DNA of 6,837 bases from Elusimicrobiota bacterium (GTDB lineage: Bacteria > CG03): positions 1 to 6,837 of the forward strand of contig JAGHAG010000195.1 of NCBI GenBank assembly GCA_021161625.1. Direction: 5' to 3'. A program made the position numbers and the translations under genes. This document shows positions 1 to 5,521 of this stretch, in pieces. The notes beneath the pieces were generated by a model. The model saw only the letters and a list, made by a program, of their open reading frames with translations. It was not told where the DNA came from and did not search any database. The stretch's first letter is position 1; each line of letters starts with the position of its first letter.

Positions 1-161
1 ATTTAAAAAATCCGCGAATCGGAGAAGATGTTACAATTATAGGAAAGGAAGGGAGAGAGAAAATTTCTGTTGAGGAAATTGCAAAACTGTGCGGAACAAT
101 AAATTATGAAATTGTCTGTGGAATTTCTTCAAGAGTTCCAAGAATTTATTATAGAGGATAG
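1..161 (+). CDS. alr: Alanine racemase, C-terminal fragment (5' end outside window)
   Basis: Reading the frame that starts at base 3 gives 52 residues up to the TAG at 159-161. They match the end of the C-terminal beta domain of PLP-dependent alanine racemase: a GEDVTIIG segment (family form GDxVxLIG), then ISVEEIAKLCGTINYEI and finally SSRVPRIYYRG. The TINYE and RVPRxY motifs are diagnostic of Alr. The enzyme interconverts L- and D-alanine for peptidoglycan synthesis in the cytoplasm. The PLP-lysine and the rest of the protein lie upstream of the window, so intactness cannot be judged. The last codons (AGA GGA TAG) sit in a short purine repeat, ATAGAGGATAGAG, that also occurs at the far end of the window, so the exact C-terminus may have been set by that repeat. 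mlaE follows after 35 bases in the same direction, which suggests co-transcription. Confidence 0.9.
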   Translation, partial: LKNPRIGEDVTIIGKEGREKISVEEIAKLCGTINYEIVCGISSRVPRIYYRG

Positions 162-196
162 AGAAAAGTGGACATATTCGCTAAAGGAATGACGGA

Positions 197-949
197 ATGA
201 AGAAATTTTTTATAAATTTTGGAAATGCTGTGATGGTTTTTTATAAAACCATCACTTCAATTTTCACAAAGAGAATTGAATGGGACACCACTCTTGAACA
301 GATAGTTAAAATTGGAAACGAATCCCTGCCTCTTGTAATTCTTTGCGGAGCGTTTACAGGAATGGTTTTTGCCCTTCAGGTCGGAGAAACTTCTATATCC
401 ATATTTAATGAACCCATCTATATTGGGCTCTCTCTTGCATATTCGCTGGTTCTTGAACTCGGTCCTGTTTTGACATCTCTTGTTGTAACAGGGCGTGCAG
501 GTGCGGCAATGACAGCTGAAATTGGAACAATGAAAGTTACAGAACAGATAGATGCTCTCTATACCCTCGGTTCAGAACCGATTTCCTATATTTTTGTTCC
601 AAGATTTATTGCCTTTTTTGTTTCTCTGCCCATTCTTGTTCTCTTTGCTGATTGTTCAGGAATTTTGGGCGGGCTTGTTGTAGCAAAATTAAAACTTGGC
701 TATCCCATTTCAAAATACTGGGAAGAAATAAGAACGCTTGGAATTTCCACTTTTTCACACGGAATTTTGAAAAGTTTTGTTTTTGCATTACTTATTGTGT
801 GGATTGCCTGCTACAATGGGATTGAAACAAAAGGTGGTGCAGAAGGGGTTGGTAAAGCAACAACAAAAAGTGTTGTTGTTTCAATGGTTTTTATACTTGT
901 CACCGATTACTTTTTGACTTCTTTGTTGCTTTCCTTCGGGATTGTATGA
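197..949 (+). CDS. mlaE: MlaE-family ABC transporter permease
   Basis: This 250-residue integral inner-membrane protein is the permease of an MCE-type lipid ABC transporter, which moves phospholipid between the inner membrane and an MCE protein in the periplasm. The family core is clear: LELGPVLTSLVVTGRAGAAM starts at residue 86, followed by EIGTM (108-112), EQIDAL (116-121), and a late ACYNGIETKGGAEGVGKATT stretch (204-223) typical of MlaE/YrbE. Hydrophobic spans are visible near residues 44-62, 75-98, 132-165, 192-207 and 226-248, with an amphipathic N-terminal segment before them. The ATG start is supported by AAAGGA at 183-188, 8 bases upstream. The gene overlaps mlaF by ATGA (946-949), as expected for stoichiometric MlaE2F2 assembly. 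Length is normal for the family (about 250-260). Substrate and direction of transport cannot be read from the sequence. Confidence 0.95.
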   Translation: MKKFFINFGNAVMVFYKTITSIFTKRIEWDTTLEQIVKIGNESLPLVILCGAFTGMVFALQVGETSISIFNEPIYIGLSLAYSLVLELGPVLTSLVVTGRAGAAMTAEIGTMKVTEQIDALYTLGSEPISYIFVPRFIAFFVSLPILVLFADCSGILGGLVVAKLKLGYPISKYWEEIRTLGISTFSHGILKSFVFALLIVWIACYNGIETKGGAEGVGKATTKSVVVSMVFILVTDYFLTSLLLSFGIV

Positions 950-1674
950 TACAGTTAAAAAATGTCCATAAAAATTTTGAAGGAAAACCTGTTCTTAGGG
1001 GTTTGAATCTGGAAATTTACGATGGAGAAATTATTACAATAATCGGTGCATCTGGTGCAGGTAAAAGTGTTCTTTTTAAAAACATTGTTGGATTGATGAA
1101 ACCTGATTCAGGTGAAATTATTGTTGATGGGGTTGATATCACAAAACTTGACGAGGATGAACTTCACAAAGTTCAGACAAAATTTGGAATGCTTTTTCAG
1201 GGTGCGGCGTTGTTTGATAGTTTAAATGTTTATGAAAATGTTGCATTCGGCTTAAGGCGCCTTACGAATATGAATGAGGTTCAAATAAAAAGAAAAGTTG
1301 CTGAACTTCTTGAGGTTGTAAATCTTTCAGGCACACAAAATTTACCGGTTTCTGCTCTTTCAGGTGGTATGAAAAAAAGAGTTGGACTTGCCCGTGCTCT
1401 TGCAACTTCACCAAAATATCTTTTGTATGATGAGCCCACAACAGGTCTTGACCCCATTCTTGCTGATTCTATAAATAAACTCATTGTAAAGGTAAACAAA
1501 CAGTTAAAGGTTACTTCAATTGTTGTTACTCATGATATGAAAAGTGGTTTTGAAATTTCCCACAGAATTGCCTTTTTATCAGACGGTGTTATAAAAGAAA
1601 CAGGCACCCCTGATGAGATAAAAAATTCAAAACTGGAGGAATTAAGAAAATTTATAAGTTTGTATTTTCAGTAA
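946..1674 (+). CDS. mlaF: MlaF-family ABC transporter ATP-binding protein
   Basis: This 242-residue cytoplasmic ATPase would drive the MlaE permease. All nucleotide-binding motifs are intact: Walker A GASGAGKS (34-41), Q-loop GMLFQ (Gln85), the ABC signature LSGGMKKR (138-145), Walker B YLLYDEP (159-164 around Asp162-Glu163), the D-loop TTGLDP that follows, and the switch histidine in VVTHD (His196). The LSGGMKKR form, with Met-Lys-Lys-Arg, is typical of the MlaF/Ttg2A branch. The C-terminus stops at FISLYFQ soon after the TPDEI region, so the protein is shorter than E. coli MlaF (about 270 residues). In E. coli the extra C-terminal tail contacts the partner subunit and MlaB binds MlaF; no mlaB is seen here. 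No Shine-Dalgarno precedes the ATG, so translation is probably coupled to mlaE through the ATGA overlap. Confidence 0.95.
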   Translation: MIQLKNVHKNFEGKPVLRGLNLEIYDGEIITIIGASGAGKSVLFKNIVGLMKPDSGEIIVDGVDITKLDEDELHKVQTKFGMLFQGAALFDSLNVYENVAFGLRRLTNMNEVQIKRKVAELLEVVNLSGTQNLPVSALSGGMKKRVGLARALATSPKYLLYDEPTTGLDPILADSINKLIVKVNKQLKVTSIVVTHDMKSGFEISHRIAFLSDGVIKETGTPDEIKNSKLEELRKFISLYFQ

Positions 1675-1750
1675 AAATTTTTAAAATAGAATGTAGATTA
1701 AAGTGATAAAGTGACAAGAGAACAAGATAACAAGGAAGAAAGCAAACCTT

Positions 1751-1773
1751 GTAGCGACCCCTTCAGGGGTCGC
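1751..1773 (+). repeat. REP-like hairpin 1 with 5' GTAG
   Basis: GTAG (1751-1754) is followed directly by a perfect inverted repeat: CGACCCC (1755-1761), loop TTCA (1762-1765), GGGGTCG (1766-1772). G1754 and C1773 can add an eighth pair. The form, a GTAG tetranucleotide at the foot of a short GC-rich hairpin in an intergenic position, matches REP elements that are mobilised by REP-associated tyrosine transposases (TnpA-REP/RAYT). No such transposase is in the window. It stands out because the surrounding DNA is very AT-rich. Confidence 0.7.
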
Positions 1774-1776
1774 AAG

Positions 1777-1802
1777 AAAGGAGGCGTATAAAAATAACGA
1801 TG
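1777..1802 (+). promoter_or_regulatory. Orphan Shine-Dalgarno with ATG, possible 27-codon leader ORF
   Basis: AAAGGAGG (1777-1784) is the strongest ribosome-binding sequence in the window, yet it precedes no annotated gene. The next ATG (1800) lies 15 bases downstream, which is longer than ideal, and opens a 27-codon frame ending at TAA 1881-1883, only 3 bases before the mlaD ATG. This frame starts Met-Asp-Lys-Arg, the same four residues as MlaD, and is in the same phase as mlaD, but it runs through REP-like hairpin 2. It could be a leader peptide coupled to mlaD, or the relic of an older mlaD start displaced by insertion. I do not call a gene. Confidence 0.35.
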
Positions 1803-1826
1803 GATAAAAGAAAGGTAAAACCAATT

Positions 1827-1848
1827 GTAGCCGACCCTTCAGGGTCGG
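1827..1848 (+). repeat. REP-like hairpin 2 with 5' GTAG
   Basis: This is a second copy in the same orientation, 76 bases after the first. GTAG (1827-1830) is followed by CCGACCC (1831-1837), loop TTCA (1838-1841) and GGGTCGG (1842-1848). The tetraloop and the GTAG foot are identical to copy 1. The stem differs on both arms in matching ways (CGACCCC/GGGGTCG against CCGACCC/GGGTCGG), so pairing is preserved. That points to selection or copying of the folded form rather than chance. Confidence 0.7.
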
Positions 1849-1874
1849 AGAAATATAGAAATGGGAAAAACGGC

Positions 1875-1880
1875 AAGAGG
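1875..1880 (+). promoter_or_regulatory. Ribosome-binding site of mlaD
   Basis: AAGAGG ends 6 bases before ATG 1887. It is a moderate Shine-Dalgarno at good spacing and supports 1887 as the working mlaD start. The better AAAGGAGG farther upstream (1777-1784) is not placed to serve this start. Confidence 0.6.
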
Positions 1881-1886
1881 TAAAGA

Positions 1887-3203
1887 ATGGATAAAAGATT
1901 AAAAGTTGGTGTTTTTGCTTTTAGTGGGCTTTTGATTGCGGCTATCGTCATAACAATTCTTGGTAGAATAACTGTAGGCGGATACAAAATAAAAATTGTT
2001 TTCAATGATATTTCAAATCTTGCTGATGATTCCCCTGTAAAAATAGCAGGAGTCAAAGTGGGACATGTTTCAAAAATTGATGTAACACCTGATGGGAAAG
2101 CCGTTGTTGAAGTGTGGATTGATGACCATTACAAAATTCACGAAGGATGCAGGGCAAGAATTATTTCAACAGGTCTTATAGGCACAAAATATATTCAACT
2201 TACCACAGGAGTTCTAAAAAAACCTCTTTTGAAAGACGGTCAAACCATAGAGGGAATTTCAACGGTCACAATTGAAGAAATTCTGGAATCCTTACGCCCT
2301 GCAGCTGGAGAAGAGGACTTTGGGATTACAATTAGAAGGGTTTTTGACAATTTAAAAAGTGTAACAGGAAAACTTGATAGAGGAATAAAAAGTGAAGAAG
2401 ATATAGAGGCAATTGTTAAAAATCTTAAAAAAGCAACCCAGGATTTAAAAAGGTTTACATCTTATCTTTCAGAAGACAAAATCAAAGAACTTTTTGATGA
2501 ATTTCCTGAAGCAATATCTTCTGTGAAAAAAGCATTTGAAAAATTTGAAGAATTTGTAAAACAATTTGACTCATCGGAGTCGGCCCTTGGCACCCTTTTA
2601 ACTGACAAAGAGGTTGCAGGTGAAGTAAAGGAGACCTTAAAAAATCTCAAAGAATCCACTGCATCAGCAAAAAAAGTTTTAAGAAGAATAGAGGGATTTA
2701 AGACATACTGGGATTACAATTTGAGGTATGACAGGTGTGATGCAAAATTTAGAAATGACCTTGGCATAAAAATTGCACCGAGGCAGGACAAGTTTTATTA
2801 TTTTGGTGCTTCAAATATACAGGAAAAAACATCTACTTATGACAAGGGTGGGGAAAGAATAGACTCTTTTGATGCATATCTTGGAAAAGGATTTGGTCAA
2901 ATTTTTGTCTGGGGTGGTCTTTTGAGGTCTTCCGGGGGATTTGGTTTTTCAGTTTTTTCAAGGCGAAAGATTTCTCTTTATTCAGAATTTTATAGATTTG
3001 ACCGAAAAATTTCTGGTAAGACAAAGCCCTGGATAGATGTGGGGATGAGAATAAAATTTACAAACTGGCTTTATGGAAAAGCAATTTATTCAGATGCGCT
3101 TGATTCAAGGGATTTTCAAATTGGACTCAATTTATACTATGAAGATGAAGACCTGCCATATCTGTTTGGATTAGGTTCTCTTGCTGCCACCTCAACAAGA
3201 TGA
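1887..3203 (+). CDS. mlaD: MlaD-type MCE protein with long helical region and C-terminal beta-barrel-like domain
   Basis: This 438-residue protein is the periplasmic partner of MlaE and MlaF. Residues 1-6 are basic, and 7-26 form a membrane anchor (VGVFAFSGLLIAAIVITILG). Residues about 33-116 are one MCE domain, with the family motifs LADDSPVKIAGVKVGHVSKI (45-64), ISTGLIGTKYIQL (93-105) and GQTIEG (118-123). Residues about 126-272 are mostly charged, helical sequence, including the MlaD-like ALGTLLTDKEVAGEVKETL segment (233-251). From about 274 the character changes: strands rich in Tyr, Phe, Trp and Gly alternate with polar residues (for example 302-311, 339-347, 351-358, 361-371, 381-391, 393-401, 409-418), roughly ten strands in all. 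Classical MlaD is under 200 residues. I infer an outer-membrane barrel joined by a periplasm-spanning helix, as described for Veillonella parvula MlaD. The barrel is inferred from strand pattern only; a soluble beta domain is the alternative. Confidence 0.88.
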   Translation: MDKRLKVGVFAFSGLLIAAIVITILGRITVGGYKIKIVFNDISNLADDSPVKIAGVKVGHVSKIDVTPDGKAVVEVWIDDHYKIHEGCRARIISTGLIGTKYIQLTTGVLKKPLLKDGQTIEGISTVTIEEILESLRPAAGEEDFGITIRRVFDNLKSVTGKLDRGIKSEEDIEAIVKNLKKATQDLKRFTSYLSEDKIKELFDEFPEAISSVKKAFEKFEEFVKQFDSSESALGTLLTDKEVAGEVKETLKNLKESTASAKKVLRRIEGFKTYWDYNLRYDRCDAKFRNDLGIKIAPRQDKFYYFGASNIQEKTSTYDKGGERIDSFDAYLGKGFGQIFVWGGLLRSSGGFGFSVFSRRKISLYSEFYRFDRKISGKTKPWIDVGMRIKFTNWLYGKAIYSDALDSRDFQIGLNLYYEDEDLPYLFGLGSLAATSTR

Positions 3204-3212
3204 AAATCAAAT

Positions 3213-4523
3213 ATGTTTGTCTGTAAAGAGTGCGGATATAAATCAATGCAAAAAATAGGTGTGTGTCCTTATTGCGGTAACTGGAATACATTTATTGAAG
3301 AAAAGGAAGAAACCCAGCACAAGTTTTCAAGGGAAAAAGAAGTTTCAAAAATTTCGCTGATACAAACACAAAATCTTTCAAGAATTACCTCAGGAATAAA
3401 AGAAATTGATGAAATTCTGGGTGGTGGTGTTGTTCCTGCTTCTGTTATTCTTATAGCAGGGGCACCTGGGATTGGTAAGTCAACCCTTCTTTTACAGATA
3501 GCAGATGCTTTCCAGAAAAATTCAGAAGATTACAAGGTGCTTTATGTTTCAGGAGAAGAGTCCCCATTTCAGATAAAACTGCGTTCACAGAGATTGAAGA
3601 AAGGAGCAGATATTTTGTTTATGGCAACACAGAATCTGGAAGAACTTCTTTATAACATTGAAAAAATAAAGCCAACAATTGTAATCATTGACTCCATCCA
3701 ATCCATCACACCACAGGCAGGTCTGGTTGCCTCAACCTCGTCCCTTAAAGAAGTTGCATTTAAAATTTTAAGTTTTGCAAAAGAAAAGGGAATAACTTTT
3801 TTTATTTCAGGGCACATAACAAAAGAAGGACAGATTCAGGGGCCTAAAATAATTGAACACATGGTTGATGTTGTTTTCTATCTTGAAGAAAGCAGTGAAA
3901 GATATTTGAGAATTTTGTATTCAACAAAAAATCGCTATGGCAATACTTTAAATTTTATTCTTTTTCAGATGACATCAGAGGGGCTCAGGGTTGTGGATGA
4001 ACCATCTCTAATTTTTCTTGAAGGCAGAAAATCTGCTCCTGGTTCTGCGATTTACTGTGCATGGCAGGGGGGGAAAACCTTTCTCACAGAAATTCAGTGT
4101 CTTTTGAGTCCTTCTGTTTTTCAGTATCCCAGAAGGCAGTTCACAGGACTTGACTTAAACAGGGCGTATCTTGTGCTTGCAATTTTGATGAGATATGCAG
4201 AGCTCAAACTTTCAAATTTTGATGTTTTTTTAAATGTTATTGGTGGAACTAAAATCACAGAACCTGCCTGCGATGTTGCGATAGCATCAAGCATTATTTC
4301 AGCATTTGAAAAAAAGAGTTTACCTCAGGATGCAGTTTTTATAGGGGAACTTGGTCTTGGTGGGGAAATCAGACCTGTTATGCGGCTGGAAGAACGACTC
4401 AGAAAAGCATCCACACTTGGCTTTAAGAAAGCATTTATCCCAAAACAAAAAATTCACTTTTCAGGAAAATTAAATGTCTTTGATATGGAAAATATTTTGG
4501 ATTTAAAAAAAATCTGGAGGTAA
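3213..4523 (+). CDS. radA: DNA repair protein RadA (Sms)
   Basis: This 436-residue, full-length RadA/Sms is a cytoplasmic RecA-like helicase that promotes branch migration in recombination and repair. The N-terminal zinc finger uses Cys4, Cys7, Cys18 and Cys21 (CKECG and CPYCG). The ATPase core has Walker A GAPGIGKST (83-91), a hydrophobic Walker B strand ending at Asp160 (TIVIID), and the RadA-specific KNRYG motif (239-243); the common form is KNRFG, so Tyr is a mild variant. The Lon-protease-like C-terminal domain (about 275-436) shows LSNFDVFLNVIGGTKITEPA (333-352) and FIGELGLGGEIRPV (376-389). The start is fixed by an in-frame TGA at 3201-3203. It begins 9 bases after mlaD with no clear Shine-Dalgarno, so coupling to mlaD translation is likely. 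The N-terminus lacks the few residues that often precede FVCxECG. Confidence 0.97.
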   Translation: MFVCKECGYKSMQKIGVCPYCGNWNTFIEEKEETQHKFSREKEVSKISLIQTQNLSRITSGIKEIDEILGGGVVPASVILIAGAPGIGKSTLLLQIADAFQKNSEDYKVLYVSGEESPFQIKLRSQRLKKGADILFMATQNLEELLYNIEKIKPTIVIIDSIQSITPQAGLVASTSSLKEVAFKILSFAKEKGITFFISGHITKEGQIQGPKIIEHMVDVVFYLEESSERYLRILYSTKNRYGNTLNFILFQMTSEGLRVVDEPSLIFLEGRKSAPGSAIYCAWQGGKTFLTEIQCLLSPSVFQYPRRQFTGLDLNRAYLVLAILMRYAELKLSNFDVFLNVIGGTKITEPACDVAIASSIISAFEKKSLPQDAVFIGELGLGGEIRPVMRLEERLRKASTLGFKKAFIPKQKIHFSGKLNVFDMENILDLKKIWR

Positions 4524-4525
4524 TT

Positions 4526-5521
4526 ATGTTAATGTGGGTAGCAAGAATTTTTATTATTATTATTGGTCCTATCATAGGCTATTTTCAAATTGCTCAAAAT
4601 AGCAAAGGAATTTTGATAGGCACAGGTGTTGCAGTTGGTGTTATATTTATTGAATGGCTGATTGAAAAAATTCCGCTTGATGATGTTATTGCAGCAATTC
4701 TTGGAATTATCATTGGTCTTATTTTTGTAAAAGTTCTGGATTACCTTATTGTTGTCACATTCAATGAAAAAGTTGTGGAGGTCTGGTACAAATATTCCCT
4801 GCTTGTAAAAATCACGGTGGCTTACATTGCAATGCTTATTGCGGTAAAAAAGAAGGGGGAACTTTATCTTCTGGACCAGAATATAACTCTTACATCAAGA
4901 AAAATTATCCCGGAGAGTATCCTTGTTGACACCTCGGTCCTTGTTGATGGAAGAATTGTTGAAATTGCAAAATCAAATTTTATTTTATCTGTCCTTGTGG
5001 TGCCGAGATTTATTATAAATGAGATTCAGATGCTTGCGGATTCTTCGGATGACTTAAAAAGGACAAAAGGCAGAAGAGCGCTTGATGTAATAGCAGAACT
5101 TGAAAAAAAAGAAAGTGGCGTAAGGTTAAAAATTTTTGAAAAGGATTATTCTGATATTGAAACAACCGATGAAAAACTTTTGAAATGTGCTTCTGAAATA
5201 AAAGCCCGTATTATGACAAATGACTACAATCTCTCAAAAGTTGCACAGATAAGAGGAATAAAGGTTTTAAACATAAATTCTCTTGCAAAAGCATTAAAGC
5301 CAATTGTCCTTCCTGGAGAAACTCTGGATGTTTATCTTTTGAAAGAAGGCAAAGAAAACAGACAGGCGGTTGGATATCTTGACGATGGAACAATGGTTGT
5401 TGTGGAAAATGCAAGAAGATTTATAGGTCAGAAGAAAAGAGTTGTTGTTACAAGTTCCATACAGACAGATGCAGGAAGAATGATTTTTGCCCATCTTGAC
5501 CATCATCATGAGCATAGATAA
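4526..5521 (+). CDS. Membrane-anchored PIN/TRAM domain protein (Bacillus YacL family)
   Basis: This 331-residue protein has four predicted membrane segments (about 4-20, 28-46, 52-77, 88-107), then a cytoplasmic PIN nuclease-like domain (about 131-250) and a C-terminal TRAM domain (about 262-322). The PIN acidic residues are present: Asp135 in ILVDTSVLVDGRI, Glu166 in INEIQ, Asp215 in TTDEKLL and Asp233 in TNDYNL. The TRAM part contains GETLDVYLLKEGKENRQAVG (264-283) and DGTMVVVENA (287-296). The family is common next to radA and ispD. Its domain set implies RNA binding or cleavage at the membrane, but no substrate can be named from sequence. The start ATG has GGAGG (4516-4520) 5 bases upstream, just 2 bases after the radA stop; an ATG at 4532 is possible but less well spaced. 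The tail HLDHHHEHR is histidine-rich and its codons overlap the ispD start. Confidence 0.92.
   Translation: MLMWVARIFIIIIGPIIGYFQIAQNSKGILIGTGVAVGVIFIEWLIEKIPLDDVIAAILGIIIGLIFVKVLDYLIVVTFNEKVVEVWYKYSLLVKITVAYIAMLIAVKKKGELYLLDQNITLTSRKIIPESILVDTSVLVDGRIVEIAKSNFILSVLVVPRFIINEIQMLADSSDDLKRTKGRRALDVIAELEKKESGVRLKIFEKDYSDIETTDEKLLKCASEIKARIMTNDYNLSKVAQIRGIKVLNINSLAKALKPIVLPGETLDVYLLKEGKENRQAVGYLDDGTMVVVENARRFIGQKKRVVVTSSIQTDAGRMIFAHLDHHHEHR

Larger units (their letters stand above)
1675..1886. other. 212-base intergenic region splitting mlaEF from mlaD
   Basis: This is the only sizeable gap inside an otherwise compact gene run. In order it contains an AAAAATTTTT tract at the mlaF stop, a purine-rich low-complexity stretch with TAAAGTGACAAG (1707-1718) that recurs at the end of the window, two REP-like hairpins (1751-1773 and 1827-1848), a strong ribosome-binding sequence AAAGGAGG (1777-1784), and two copies of ATGGATAAAAGA (1800-1811 and 1887-1898). 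I could not find a convincing promoter pair with 16-18 base spacing, and neither hairpin is followed by a T-run, so no terminator is called. Read-through transcription from mlaF into mlaD is the simplest assumption. Confidence 0.8.
1800..1898 (+). repeat. 12-base direct repeat flanking hairpin 2 and covering the mlaD start
   Basis: ATGGATAAAAGA occurs at 1800-1811 and again at 1887-1898, where its ATG is the mlaD start codon. The two copies are 87 bases apart, a multiple of three, and REP-like hairpin 2 sits between them. This looks like a small duplication or an insertion with target-site duplication. The repeat is short and AT-rich, so coincidence is not excluded. Confidence 0.5.

Noticed and set aside
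1673..1682. AAAAATTTTT after mlaF as a terminator
   Set aside because: It is a simple AT palindrome with no GC stem.
1751..1848. Hairpins as rho-independent terminators of mlaF
   Set aside because: Neither stem is followed by a run of T on either strand, and the two copies share a GTAG foot, which fits REP elements better.
1747..1860. Promoter upstream of mlaD (TTGTAG with TATAAA or TATAGA)
   Set aside because: The possible -35 and -10 boxes are more than 20 bases apart, and the TTGTAG is part of the REP-like element.
1763..2056. 97-codon - strand frame crossing the gap and the mlaD start
   Set aside because: Most of it is antisense to the MCE domain, and the remainder runs through a REP-like hairpin. 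The composition is that of a shadow frame.
5487..5507. TTG 5487 as the ispD start
   Set aside because: It has a fair AGGAAG upstream, but adds seven residues not typical of IspD. ATG 5508 gives the normal N-terminus. It remains an open alternative.
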